Below, piece by piece: positions 45,301 to 54,156 of a stretch of 64,000 nucleotides of DNA. A model generated the notes under the pieces. The model was not told the DNA's origin. It ran no database searches and worked only from the letters and a program-made list of their open reading frames with translations. Both the position numbers and the translations under genes were made by a program. Position 1 is the first letter of the stretch, and each line of letters opens with the position of its first letter. The DNA is from Fen-1298 sp963833465 (GTDB lineage Bacteria; Bacteroidota; Ignavibacteria; UBA10030): NCBI GenBank assembly GCA_963833465.1, contig CAWHXW010000004.1, positions 434,001 to 498,000 on the forward strand, written 5' to 3'.

Positions 45301-48126
45301 TTACAAGTGCCTTTTTAAAAATCCGCCGGTGTAAGAACGAGGATTCTGAGCAATCTCTTCCGGAGTGCCTGTTGCAACAATTTCTCCGCCTCGCTCGCCT
45401 GCATCCGGTCCTAAATCAATTACAAAATCGGCACACTTAACAACATCCATATTGTGTTCGATTACGATGATGGAATGTCCTGCATCAACAAGCGCGTCAA
45501 AGCACTTAAGAAGTTTGGCAATGTCGTCAAAATGGAGTCCGGTTGTCGGCTCATCAAAAATAAAAAGCGCTTTGCCTTCCTGTTCCGTAGTAGAAAGATG
45601 GTGAGCAAGTTTAATGCGCTGTGCTTCGCCGCCTGATAACGTTGTTGCCGGCTGTCCAAGCCGCAAATAGCCGAGGCCAACATCATCTAAAACCTTCAAA
45701 CGTTTTGCAATGCGCCGGCTATCCGGCGTAATGGAAAAAAAATCCATCGCTTCCGTTACCGTCATATTCAAAATATCATCCACATTCTTTCCGCGGTAAC
45801 GGATATCCAAAACTTCCTGCTTAAAGCGTTTTCCTTTGCAAGATTCGCACGGTAGAAAAATATCAGCGAGAAACTGCATTTCGATTCGCTGTAAACCGTC
45901 GCCTTCGCAAACTTCGCACCTGCCGCCGGGTACATTGAATGAAAAATGTCCAGGTGAATAACCATGAGTTTTTGCCGCTGGTGTGTGTGCAAGCAGATCG
46001 CGTACGAGATCAAAAATTTTGATATAAGTGATAGGATTCGAGCGCGGACTTCTGCCGATTGGCGACTGGTCAACTAATTCCACACGATTGATATAATCTA
46101 TTCCTTCAATATTTCTGCACTTGCCTGCGGTTCCATCATAGCCGCCTTTTCTTTTCATTATTCCTGCATACAAAACTTCATGCACAAGTGTGCTCTTGCC
46201 GGAACCGCTCACTCCGGTTACACAGACGAACATATTCAGCGGAATACGGATATCAATATTCTTCAAATTATTTTCAGATGCCCGGTAAACAAAAAGCGAT
46301 TGCTCATTATCCGCTCGTCTCGATTTTGGCGTTGAAATTTTCAGTGTGCCATTTAGATATTTTGCAGTAGTTGATGTTGGATGTAGAAGAAGTTCTTCCA
46401 TTGTCCCCTGAAAGACAACTTCGCCGCCATGCTCGCCGGCTCGCGGCCCTATATCCACAATCATATCGGCTTCACGCATCATTTCATCGTCATGCTCGAC
46501 CACAAGAACTGTGTTTCCGATATCGCGTAATGATTTTAAAAGAGCGATTAATTTTTTGTTATCTCGCGGATGAAGCCCGATTGTAGGTTCATCAAGAACG
46601 TAAAGCGAACCCATCAGCGAAGAGCCGAGAGATGTAGCAAGATTAATGCGCTGTGATTCACCGCCGGAAAGCGTCATAGACAGACGGTCAAGTGTGATGT
46701 AACCAAGTCCTATTCCATCTATAAAGCGAAGCCGTTTGCGGATTTCTTCCAAAATACGTTTGGCAATTCCTTCTTCGTATTTAGAAAGATTAATGACTCC
46801 AAAAAATCGGTTCGCCTCTTCTATTGTCATTTGCACAATGTCGCGGATATTTTTTCCGCCGACGCGAATATTGAGAACTTCGCTGCGCAAACGCGAACCG
46901 CCGCACTCCTCGCAGACAGTGTAACCGCGAAAGCGGCTGAGGAAAACTCGATAATGCAGTTTGTACGATTTGCGCTCGATATATTTAAAATATTTATGAA
47001 TGCCGTCGAAACCTTTACAGCCGTCCATCACAAAAGCAAGTTGTTCTTTCGTCAATTCGTTGAATGGAACATCTACCGGTAAATTATTTTCTTTCGCAAC
47101 ACGAAGCAAATCAATAAGATTTTCCCGCCAGCGAGGAAAAGTCCACGGCAAGATAGCTCCTTGCCGAATTGTTTTACTCGGATCCGGAACAACAATATCC
47201 ATATCAATACCGATGATTCTGCCGAAACCCTGGCACTTAGGACATGCACCGACGGGATTATTGAATGAGAAAAGCCGAGGCTCCGGGTCTTCATATCTAA
47301 TGCCGTCTTCGATGCATTCGAAATGCTGTGAGAAATGGAGCAGCTGTTTTTGCTCTAACAAATAAATGTCTGCGTATCCGCTCCCTTCTTCAAATGCGGT
47401 CTGGATGGAATCTGCTAACCGTGTTGCATTCTCTCTTTCGTTTCTGCGTACGATAAGACGATCCACCAACACATGAATATTCTTTTTTGATTTTGTTTTG
47501 AAATCCCGTTCGTTCAGATCGATCAACTCGCCATCTACAACGAGCCGGAAGAAACCGCGCTCCTTGAGAACTTGCAATTCTTCTTTCATCGTGCGTCCTG
47601 CATGTTCATGCATCGGGAACATCACATACACTTTTGCTTCATCCGGTTCTTGCAGGATTCTATCTACAACCGTTGTCACAGTATCTTTATTTACCAATTT
47701 GCCGCAAACCCGGCAATATGTTTTTCCGATGCGGCCGAAGAGCAGCCGAAGGTAATCGTAAATTTCTGTGGAGGTAGCAACTGTTGAACGCGGGTTGCGT
47801 GAAGTGGTTTTTTGTTCAATAGCAATTGCCGGACTAATACCTTGAATTAAATCGACATCCGGTTTTTCCATGCGTTCAAGAAACTGCCTGGCATAAGACG
47901 AAAGACTTTCAACATAACGACGTTGGCCTTCGGCATAAATAGTATCAAAAGCGAGACTTGATTTACCTGAACCGCTTACACCTGTAAAAACAATTAATTT
48001 ATTCCGTGGCAGCGTGAGATTGATATTTTTTAGATTGTGAACTCTTGCTCCCCTAATAATGATATCAGACGGCTTCTGCGAAACATTTGGAAGGTTTTCT
48101 TTATCCATTATTATTCGTTTTATCAT
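45301..48126 (-). CDS. uvrA: Excinuclease ABC subunit A
   Basis: Damage-recognition ATPase of nucleotide excision repair, 941 residues. It has two ABC modules: Walker A GVSGSGKS at 49-56 and GVSGSGKST again near 640, with signature LSGGESQRINLA (first) and LSGGEAQRIKLA (second). The zinc modules appear as CPKC...CEECGGSR in the first half and CEVCEGDG...CESCKGKR in the second, the latter being the DNA-binding zinc finger. Length and order are standard. It is transcribed divergently from a response regulator, and an alternative ATG at 48108 would shorten it by six residues. Confidence 0.97.
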   Translation of the reverse strand: MIKRIIMDKENLPNVSQKPSDIIIRGARVHNLKNINLTLPRNKLIVFTGVSGSGKSSLAFDTIYAEGQRRYVESLSSYARQFLERMEKPDVDLIQGISPAIAIEQKTTSRNPRSTVATSTEIYDYLRLLFGRIGKTYCRVCGKLVNKDTVTTVVDRILQEPDEAKVYVMFPMHEHAGRTMKEELQVLKERGFFRLVVDGELIDLNERDFKTKSKKNIHVLVDRLIVRRNERENATRLADSIQTAFEEGSGYADIYLLEQKQLLHFSQHFECIEDGIRYEDPEPRLFSFNNPVGACPKCQGFGRIIGIDMDIVVPDPSKTIRQGAILPWTFPRWRENLIDLLRVAKENNLPVDVPFNELTKEQLAFVMDGCKGFDGIHKYFKYIERKSYKLHYRVFLSRFRGYTVCEECGGSRLRSEVLNIRVGGKNIRDIVQMTIEEANRFFGVINLSKYEEGIAKRILEEIRKRLRFIDGIGLGYITLDRLSMTLSGGESQRINLATSLGSSLMGSLYVLDEPTIGLHPRDNKKLIALLKSLRDIGNTVLVVEHDDEMMREADMIVDIGPRAGEHGGEVVFQGTMEELLLHPTSTTAKYLNGTLKISTPKSRRADNEQSLFVYRASENNLKNIDIRIPLNMFVCVTGVSGSGKSTLVHEVLYAGIMKRKGGYDGTAGKCRNIEGIDYINRVELVDQSPIGRSPRSNPITYIKIFDLVRDLLAHTPAAKTHGYSPGHFSFNVPGGRCEVCEGDGLQRIEMQFLADIFLPCESCKGKRFKQEVLDIRYRGKNVDDILNMTVTEAMDFFSITPDSRRIAKRLKVLDDVGLGYLRLGQPATTLSGGEAQRIKLAHHLSTTEQEGKALFIFDEPTTGLHFDDIAKLLKCFDALVDAGHSIIVIEHNMDVVKCADFVIDLGPDAGERGGEIVATGTPEEIAQNPRSYTGGFLKRHL

Positions 48127-48244
48127 AGGTAAATGTAAGGTAATGAAAAAAGAGGATACGGAAAAACGAAGTCAGGCATATTTCCTTGTGTTTGATAAAG
48201 AAACTTTGTAGGTTAATGCAACCAATATAATGAGGGACAGTTCT

Positions 48245-48631
48245 ATGGCAAAAAAAATTCTTGTGGTAGATGACGACGAGCCCGTGCGCAAATCTATATC
48301 TATTGCGTTAAAATTAAGAGGCGGATTTGAAACATTGGAAGCTGAAGATGGACTCAAAGGGCTTGAACTTGCCAAACAACATCATCCTGATTTAATTATC
48401 AGCGATGTCATTATGGAAAATTTAAACGGCTTCCTGATGTTAGAGACACTGAAGGAATATCCAGAAACTGCGGACATCCCAATTATAATGATGACTGTCC
48501 AAGCTCAAGCAAGGGCGGACAAGGATTGGAAAACAGGTGCAGCTGTAGAATATCTTGAAAAAGGATTTACTCTCGATACACTTCTTGGAAAAGTCAATTC
48601 GATTCTTAAAACGAGTTCTGCAACACAATAA
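48245..48631 (+). CDS. Single-domain response regulator (CheY-like)
   Basis: Stand-alone receiver domain, 128 residues. The acidic pocket is in KILVVDDDEP, the phospho-acceptor Asp in LIISDVIMEN, the Thr in PIIMMTVQ and the conserved Lys in EKGF. No output domain follows, so it probably acts through protein contacts. ATG at 48245 is eight bases after GAGGG; an upstream ATG at 48230 precedes that ribosome-binding site and is rejected. No histidine kinase lies nearby (orphan). It shares a 118-base divergent promoter region with uvrA. Confidence 0.92.
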   Translation: MAKKILVVDDDEPVRKSISIALKLRGGFETLEAEDGLKGLELAKQHHPDLIISDVIMENLNGFLMLETLKEYPETADIPIIMMTVQAQARADKDWKTGAAVEYLEKGFTLDTLLGKVNSILKTSSATQ

Positions 48632-48739
48632 TTCTGTTCAGTTTTTTTTTACGGAACTCCCGGCGAGGTTTAAAATTGTAATCCCGCAAAGCGGGATTAC
48701 ATTCTCATAATTTAAGCTCTTCCGAAGATTGCAATTATT

Positions 48740-50851
48740 TTATTCTTCTTCTTCCTTCTTATTTTTCGCACTAGCCTCGATTACTTTATCTGCTGCCTCA
48801 CGCGGCATCTCGTCGTAATGAGAAAATTTCGTTTTATAAATTCCGCGTCCTTGTGTCATAGAGCGAAGGATTGTAGAATATTTATGAATTTCGGACATCG
48901 GCACTGTGGCTTTAATAATTTGGGAATGCCCATCGGCTTCCATACCTTGAATTTTTCCGCGCCTTCCAGAAAGATCGCCCATGACATCGCCCATATATTC
49001 TTCTGGCACAGTCACTTCAATTATATTGATCGGCTCAAGAAGAACCGGCTTAGCTTCCATAATACCTTTTCTAAAAGCCATAGCTCCGGCAATCTTGAAA
49101 GAATTTTCGTCAGAGTCGACCGCGTGGTACGAACCGTCGAAAATTGTCACTTTCACATCCACCACTTCGTAACCTGCAAGCACACCTTTCAGCATTGTTT
49201 CGACAACACCCTTTTCGACTGCCGGCACAAAACGCCCCGGCACTACGCCGCCTACAAGAGCATCTTCGAATTCAAATCCTGCACCTCGAGGCCGCGGTTC
49301 AATTTTAATATGCACATGCCCGTACTGCCCGCGCCCGCCGGTTTGTTTCTTGTGTTTATATTCCACATCAGCCGCTACAGTACGAATCGCTTCTTTGTAT
49401 GGAATTTTCGGCTCAGTCAGATCGACATCAACTCCGTACTTTAGTTTCAAGCGTTTAGTGACTATGAGCAAATGCAATTCACCCTGTCCGGCAATTATAG
49501 TTTGGCTTAGTTTGCCATCAACTGAAATGACGAATGTAGGATCTTCCTCGTGCAGAGAATGCAATCCGTTTGCCATTCGGTCTTCATCCCCTTTTACTTT
49601 AGAATGAATTGCCATTCGTATAACCGGATCTGGAAATGCAATCGGTGTGTACAACACAGGAAATGTTCTACCGCTCAGAGTATTGTTTGTATGAGTGTCT
49701 TTCAATTTAACTACTGCGCCAATATCGCCCGCTGTCAGTTTTGCAATTTCCTGACGGTCTTTACCGTTCATCACAAATAATTGTCCAAGACGTTCGCTTT
49801 TGCCGTTAGATTGATTCACAAGATCCAGACCGGGTGTGATCGCTCCGGAATACACACGGAAGTAAGATAACTCACCGACATGTTCTTCCGATACAGTTTT
49901 AAACACAAATAATGACGGTTCCTTTTCTGCATTAGGTTCGATATCAATTTCTTTTTTATCGGTGCTGCTTGTTGCCTTCACTGTACCTCGATACTTTGGA
50001 GATGATCCGTAGGTATCAATAAAACTCATCAACGGTCCTGCTCCTATGCCGAATGCAGCGGCAGTACAAAAGACTGGAAATATTTTTCTTGTAAGCAGCG
50101 CGATGCGCAAGCCATTTTCAAGGTCAGTATCTTTCAACGTACCATCCTCGAAAAACTTATTCATCAAAGCTTCATCGGTTTCTGCAATTTTCTCTATCAA
50201 TTCCTCGCGCAGTTTTTCAGCTTTCTGCTGAAGATTGGCTGGAATGTCAAGCTCAATAAATTTTCCATTTCCTTCCCTGTTGAACTTCAATAATTTCATC
50301 TTCAACACGTCTACAACTGAATCAAATGAAAGCCCTTGATTCACCGGAAACTGCACCAGCACGACATCATTCCCAAACCGTTCTTTTGCCGCTGCAATCG
50401 CTTGATCGAAATCGGCGTTTTCTGAATCTAATTTATTAACTACTAAAAGAGCAGGCATGTCGAGAGGTTTTGTATAATTCCAGACTATCTCAGTACCTAC
50501 TTCTACACCTTCAACTGCCTTTACAATAACTACAGCAAGATCGGCAACACGCAAAGAACTTAGAACTTCGCCAGTAAAGTCCGAATAACCCGGTGTATCA
50601 ATAATATTAATTTTAGTTCCCTGCCAATCGGTATGAAGCACAGCGGCGTTGATTGAAATCTTGCGTTCAATTTCATCCGTATGATAATCAGAAATTGTTG
50701 AACCGTCTTCCACGCGGCCCATGCGCGCAGAGGCGCCTGATACAAACATTAACGACTCGGTCAACGTCGTTTTTCCTGATCCTCCGTGACCGATAAACGC
50801 AATGTTTCGGATTTTATCAATCGAATATTCTTTACCTGTTGTTTTTGACAC
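48740..50851 (-). CDS. EF-G-like translational GTPase (EF-G2/FusA2 type)
   Basis: A second, divergent elongation factor G, 703 residues. The P-loop reads GHGGSGKT (21-28) instead of the AHIDAGKT of the fusA product; switch II is DTPGYSDFTGEV and the NKLD motif is present. Domains III-V are complete (GELHLLIVTKRL, YGHVHIKIEP, LGDVM-like MGDVMGDLSGRRG). The GHGGSGKT class groups with paralogues in Thermus and Bacteroidota that lack a settled role in translocation and may act in recycling or stress. A poly-charged C-terminal tail (AKNKKEEEE) is present. Confidence 0.9.
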   Translation of the reverse strand: MSKTTGKEYSIDKIRNIAFIGHGGSGKTTLTESLMFVSGASARMGRVEDGSTISDYHTDEIERKISINAAVLHTDWQGTKINIIDTPGYSDFTGEVLSSLRVADLAVVIVKAVEGVEVGTEIVWNYTKPLDMPALLVVNKLDSENADFDQAIAAAKERFGNDVVLVQFPVNQGLSFDSVVDVLKMKLLKFNREGNGKFIELDIPANLQQKAEKLREELIEKIAETDEALMNKFFEDGTLKDTDLENGLRIALLTRKIFPVFCTAAAFGIGAGPLMSFIDTYGSSPKYRGTVKATSSTDKKEIDIEPNAEKEPSLFVFKTVSEEHVGELSYFRVYSGAITPGLDLVNQSNGKSERLGQLFVMNGKDRQEIAKLTAGDIGAVVKLKDTHTNNTLSGRTFPVLYTPIAFPDPVIRMAIHSKVKGDEDRMANGLHSLHEEDPTFVISVDGKLSQTIIAGQGELHLLIVTKRLKLKYGVDVDLTEPKIPYKEAIRTVAADVEYKHKKQTGGRGQYGHVHIKIEPRPRGAGFEFEDALVGGVVPGRFVPAVEKGVVETMLKGVLAGYEVVDVKVTIFDGSYHAVDSDENSFKIAGAMAFRKGIMEAKPVLLEPINIIEVTVPEEYMGDVMGDLSGRRGKIQGMEADGHSQIIKATVPMSEIHKYSTILRSMTQGRGIYKTKFSHYDEMPREAADKVIEASAKNKKEEEE

Positions 50852-50908
50852 GATGTTTTTCTCCTATTCATTATATAGCAATGGCAGCTGTCCGTATCGC
50901 AATGCAAG

Positions 50909-50936
50909 CTCTATTCGAGATTTATATCGAATAGAG
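50909..50936. repeat. 10-bp perfect hairpin next to a REP-like motif
   Basis: CTCTATTCGA and TCGAATAGAG face each other across an 8-base loop, followed by CCTCGTCATAGTCGAAGGGC. No T-tract follows on either strand, so it is more likely a short palindromic repeat than a terminator. It lies between the EF-G-like gene's start and the DUF948-like gene's stop. Confidence 0.45.
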
Positions 50937-51007
50937 ACCTCGTCATAGTCGAAGGGCATCTGTTGCCGGCAAAAATTTCTTTTATCAAGAATGCGTCAAA
51001 AGATATC

Positions 51008-51391
51008 CTACGAGCGCCGCCCGAATGTGGATATAACGCGATTGATTACATTGCCGAACAATGCGCTAACGCGCATAAGCGGTTCTTCCAATATCCGCTG
51101 AAAATGCTCTTCAAAACGAGTCACATTTTCCGTAATGCGCTTGAACGCAACAAAAACTCCTTGCACCATGTTGATCTGTTCGTCCACCTTGACAGCTATC
51201 AAGCGCAACTTGTCCATAATTGCATTTAGATTTTCGAGGATGGGTTTCAGATTTTTGTTTAGATCGATAAGCTCGCGTTGCAATATCTGCAAAAAGGCAT
51301 TCAGGCGAACAAGGACAACTATAAGATAGATGCATAGTGCAGATGCACTGGACAGCGCTAATATCTTTGTAAGTTGAATTAATGTTTCCAC
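51008..51391 (-). CDS. DUF948-like membrane-anchored coiled-coil protein
   Basis: 127 residues: an N-terminal membrane span (ILALSSASALCIYLIVVLVR, about 10-29) and then an uninterrupted helical, coiled-coil-like region (LQILQRELIDLNKNLKPILE; LRLIAVKVDEQINMVQGVFV). The pattern matches DUF948-type envelope proteins, which often pair with YtxH proteins, as here: the next gene upstream on this strand is a YtxH protein. Function unknown. The start at METLIQL fits the span position. Confidence 0.7.
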   Translation of the reverse strand: METLIQLTKILALSSASALCIYLIVVLVRLNAFLQILQRELIDLNKNLKPILENLNAIMDKLRLIAVKVDEQINMVQGVFVAFKRITENVTRFEEHFQRILEEPLMRVSALFGNVINRVISTFGRRS

Positions 51392-51459
51392 TCGAGTTTC
51401 CCTCTTATGGATTTCGTGAAAAGTTTTGTTTGGATTTCAATATTCACTCAGACGTTTTT

Positions 51460-51780
51460 TCAGCCTTCGTTTTTTGTGCGTGCATGATTCATAACACGGT
51501 CTGCATCGCCCATAATTGTATCGGCTTTGCGGCGTGCATCATCCACTAGAGATGCGGCTTTCTGTTTTCCTTCATTAATAATATCAACTGCAGTTGATTT
51601 CGCACGCGCCATATATTCCTGAGCATCGTCCATCAAATCGCTTGCTTTTTCTTTTAAATCTGCGCGCAATTCTTTTCCTGCCTTGGGAGCATAAAGCAGC
51701 GCTATTGCTGCACCTACTATGCTGCCCGCAATGAACCCGGCTATGAGTCCTTTCGCCATACCATCACTTTCTTGTGCCAT
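51460..51780 (-). CDS. YtxH-domain protein
   Basis: 106 residues with the YtxH signature: a glycine-rich membrane span GLIAGFIAGSIVGAAIALLY (about 10-29) directly followed by APKAGKELRADLKEKASDLM, and then a long amphipathic Ala/Lys/Asp-rich helix with repeated MDDAQ and VDDARRKAD segments. YtxH proteins are small stress-associated envelope proteins of uncertain function. GGAGG precedes the start. It is probably co-transcribed with the DUF948-like gene. Confidence 0.88.
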   Translation of the reverse strand: MAQESDGMAKGLIAGFIAGSIVGAAIALLYAPKAGKELRADLKEKASDLMDDAQEYMARAKSTAVDIINEGKQKAASLVDDARRKADTIMGDADRVMNHARTKNEG

Positions 51781-51974
51781 TACAACCTCCTGTATGTGAC
51801 GATTCTATTTTAAGAATATGTACAAAAAAGTAAAACATCAGCCGTTCCCAAATGCTTTATCGAAAATCCAAAATAAAAACATCAAGTCTGGATTCCCGCA
51901 TTCGCAGAAACGACAGCTTTTTAGACAGATTCAACTATTTTGCTATTTATCCAAAATAACGAAGAAAAAAAATA

Positions 51975-52070
51975 CTAACGATTCTTCTTCTTGTGACGCT
52001 GCTTCCGCAAACGCTTCTTGCGTTTGTGGGTTGCTATTTTGTGGCGCTTCCGCTTACGACCACAGGGCAT
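51975..52070 (-). CDS. AURKAIP1/COX24-type small basic protein
   Basis: A 31-residue protein of extreme basicity, MPCGRKRKRHKIATHKRKKR then LRKQRHKKKNR. This matches the short AURKAIP1/COX24-domain proteins of Bacteroidota, whose mitochondrial relatives are mitoribosome components; binding to rRNA is likely (inference). It is shorter than most gene-calling cut-offs. It lies between the YtxH gene and the HU-family gene. Confidence 0.88.
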   Translation of the reverse strand: MPCGRKRKRHKIATHKRKKRLRKQRHKKKNR

Positions 52071-52164
52071 ACGCGGCTCCTTTCTATTATTACTACTTTG
52101 ATGATTGTGATTTGTATTTGATTAAAATCTGGTTTTTCTTGTTTTCCGTAATCACTTTTAAAAT

Positions 52165-52473
52165 TCATCCACGCTGCTGCATAGCACTTTTTTTCAAATT
52201 TTCGTTAACAATTTGTTTCATTTCTTTCGATACTTTAAAGATCGGAACAAAATGCTCATCTACTGCTACCTGAGCACCTGTGCGTGGATTGCGCGCCATA
52301 CGGCTTTTTCGTTTTTTAATTTTAAAACTGCCGAATCCGCGTATTTCAATATTTTTTCCTTCCTTCATTGCAGAGATGACCGTCATGATAAATCCATCCA
52401 CCACTGCTTCGGTTTCTACTTTTGTCAATCCTGTTGCCGATGCAATAACTTCTACGATATCTGCTTTTGTCAC
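52165..52473 (-). CDS. HU/IHF-family DNA-binding protein
   Basis: Histone-like DNA-bending protein, 102 residues. It has the helical dimer half (TKADIVEVIASATGLTKVET) and the beta-arm with the family signature GFGSFKIKKRKSRMARNPRTG (about 47-67), which contains the intercalating Pro of RNPRTG. Residues 85-102 are an extra basic tail. HU and IHF cannot be told apart from sequence alone. It follows sppA on this strand with a 17-base gap, so they may share a transcript. Confidence 0.93.
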   Translation of the reverse strand: MTKADIVEVIASATGLTKVETEAVVDGFIMTVISAMKEGKNIEIRGFGSFKIKKRKSRMARNPRTGAQVAVDEHFVPIFKVSKEMKQIVNENLKKSAMQQRG

Positions 52474-52490
52474 GAGAACTCCTCAAAATA

Positions 52491-53393
52491 TTAGTTGGGA
52501 GACGTGAATCTGTACTGTAAAACCGGCTGCTGTAAAAATTCCTGCCGGATTTTTGTTACTTCCGTTGCCGCATCACCAATAAGCTTTTCGAAGATTGATT
52601 TTTTCTTTGTCTCTTTCACAATGCTCGGTTTGCCATTAATGCCGCCAAGTTCCGCTGCGATGTTTATGGCATCTTCCATTGTGCCGAGTGTATCTACAAA
52701 TCCATATTCTACTGCTTGCCGTCCGGTAAAGACTCGTCCATCTGCGTACTTCAGTACATCCTTGCGATCCATCCCGCGCTCTTCTGCAACTACATCTACG
52801 AACTGATCGTAAACATCGCCGATAAGTATTTTGAAGTACTGCTTCTCTTCTTCTGTTGTTTTGCGAAAAGGCGATCCGGAATCTTTAAACTTGCCCGTTT
52901 TGAACGTCGTCTGATCCACGCCAATTTTATCCATCAATTGCTGAAAATGCAAGAATTGAAAAATTACGCCGATGCTTCCCGTAAGCGTTCCGGGATTTGC
53001 TACAATTTTCGTTGCACCGCACGAAACATAATATCCGCCGCTTGCTGCTATCGAACCCATTGAGACAACGACAGGTCTGCCGGCATTACGAGTTTTTTTC
53101 ACTTCCTCATAAATTTCCTGACTTGCCGCAACACCGCCGCCCGGCGATTCGACACGAAACACAATTGCTCGTATAGATTTATTCTCGCGGTACTTTTTAA
53201 ACTGCCTCACAATTTCTTCGGAGGAAATAATCGGTTCTTTCAATTCGACCACAGCAATTTTTTCGCCGCCTGTCGATACCGTCTCATCGTTTTCATCGGA
53301 GAATATCCACGAGATTATAGTGATAACAAAAAGTCCGAATAAAAATACAAGAGCTGTAATAATACCTATGATCCATTTTGCAGTTTTGGACAT
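52491..53393 (-). CDS. sppA: Signal peptide peptidase SppA (short type)
   Basis: Membrane-bound serine-lysine protease that degrades leftover signal peptides, 300 residues. Membrane span WIIGIITALVFLFGLFVITI (about 7-26) is followed by the ClpP-like fold: VFRVESPGGGVAASQEIYEE, GSIAASGGYYVSCGA with the nucleophilic Ser, and GSIGVIFQF; the general-base Lys lies in KTGKFKDSGSPFR. This is the single-repeat type of most bacteria, not the double E. coli form. ATG at 53393 is preferred to a TTG 15 bases upstream. Confidence 0.92.
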   Translation of the reverse strand: MSKTAKWIIGIITALVFLFGLFVITIISWIFSDENDETVSTGGEKIAVVELKEPIISSEEIVRQFKKYRENKSIRAIVFRVESPGGGVAASQEIYEEVKKTRNAGRPVVVSMGSIAASGGYYVSCGATKIVANPGTLTGSIGVIFQFLHFQQLMDKIGVDQTTFKTGKFKDSGSPFRKTTEEEKQYFKILIGDVYDQFVDVVAEERGMDRKDVLKYADGRVFTGRQAVEYGFVDTLGTMEDAINIAAELGGINGKPSIVKETKKKSIFEKLIGDAATEVTKIRQEFLQQPVLQYRFTSPN

Positions 53394-53872
53394 AATATTG
53401 ACTTTCAATAAATCGTAGCCATAAATGCAGAATTACGATAACTTATTATGGCAAAACAAATTATGAAATAGAGGTCGGAAAGTCAAACGAAGGAGAGATA
53501 TATTGTGGGAAGACGAAATGAGAGTAAATTGATTAATAGCGGGCATGATTTGATACATAGGGATGGCACACACAAGATATCTGAATACCTAAAGACTCGG
53601 CACTGCAGGCGCGCCCCTTTCAAGCGAGATTCCCTCAGAGCTTAGTGACAATTTTTCTATTCAATTAATTCAGATGGCATTTCTTCGATGTTAAATTACT
53701 CTCTAATGATATTAGTAGTCATTTCATCATTGCCGAACAATATCCCGACAGTGTTAGACGGCATTCTGTCTTTAGACAAGTAGATTGCTAATGATGTGAC
53801 ATAGAATATTACTTAAATCATCGCCCCGCAACAATTTCCATTATTTAGAATTGCGGCAATGTTACTTATACA
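53394..53872. other. 479-base intergenic region
   Basis: Between sppA and a small membrane-protein gene on the same strand. It holds one possible short plus-strand frame (53505-53645) with a good ribosome-binding site. No RNA gene, riboswitch or inverted repeat of note was recognised. Confidence 0.5.
53505..53645 (+). CDS. Possible small ORF, 46 residues
   Basis: GTG start at 53505 preceded by AAGGAG at a suitable distance; the frame encodes MGRRNESKLINSGHDLIHRD... and ends FKRDSLRA. The product would be basic and soluble, with no membrane segment or known motif. Support is only the ribosome-binding site and the open frame, which is short enough to occur by chance. Confidence 0.2.
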   Translation: MGRRNESKLINSGHDLIHRDGTHKISEYLKTRHCRRAPFKRDSLRA

Positions 53873-54076
53873 TTATACATCAACCTGAATTTTTATTTTT
53901 CGCTCTGCACGAAAATCAATTATAGTTTTTACCAATCCAGCCCCTGCACCGAATCCTGTAAAAAATAATATCAGAATATCAACCAAGCGTATTTGACCTG
54001 CATCTATAAGCGCATTTGAAAACGCTAACAATATCATAACGATTGAAATAGAAAGCGGGATATATTTCTTCTTCAT
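53873..54076 (-). CDS. Small two-span membrane protein
   Basis: 67 residues: spans at about 5-24 (YIPLSISIVMILLAFSNALI) and 30-50 (LVDILILFFTGFGAGAGLVK), then a short charged tail (FRAERKIKIQVDV). No family was recognised. It lies 80 bases downstream of trxB on the same strand and has AGGAAG before its ATG, which supports it as a real gene. Confidence 0.55.
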   Translation of the reverse strand: MKKKYIPLSISIVMILLAFSNALIDAGQIRLVDILILFFTGFGAGAGLVKTIIDFRAERKIKIQVDV

Positions 54077-54156
54077 ACTTCCTCTTCAAACTTGCAAATT
54101 AAATTTCAACAATGGATTATTTTCCCCAACATTAACTGATAACTGACAGTTGATAA

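Noticed and set aside
48230..48244. Upstream ATG of the response regulator
   Set aside because: It precedes the GAGGG ribosome-binding site that serves the ATG at 48245.
50909..50936. Terminator for the DUF948/YtxH genes
   Set aside because: The stem is perfect but no T-run follows on either strand.
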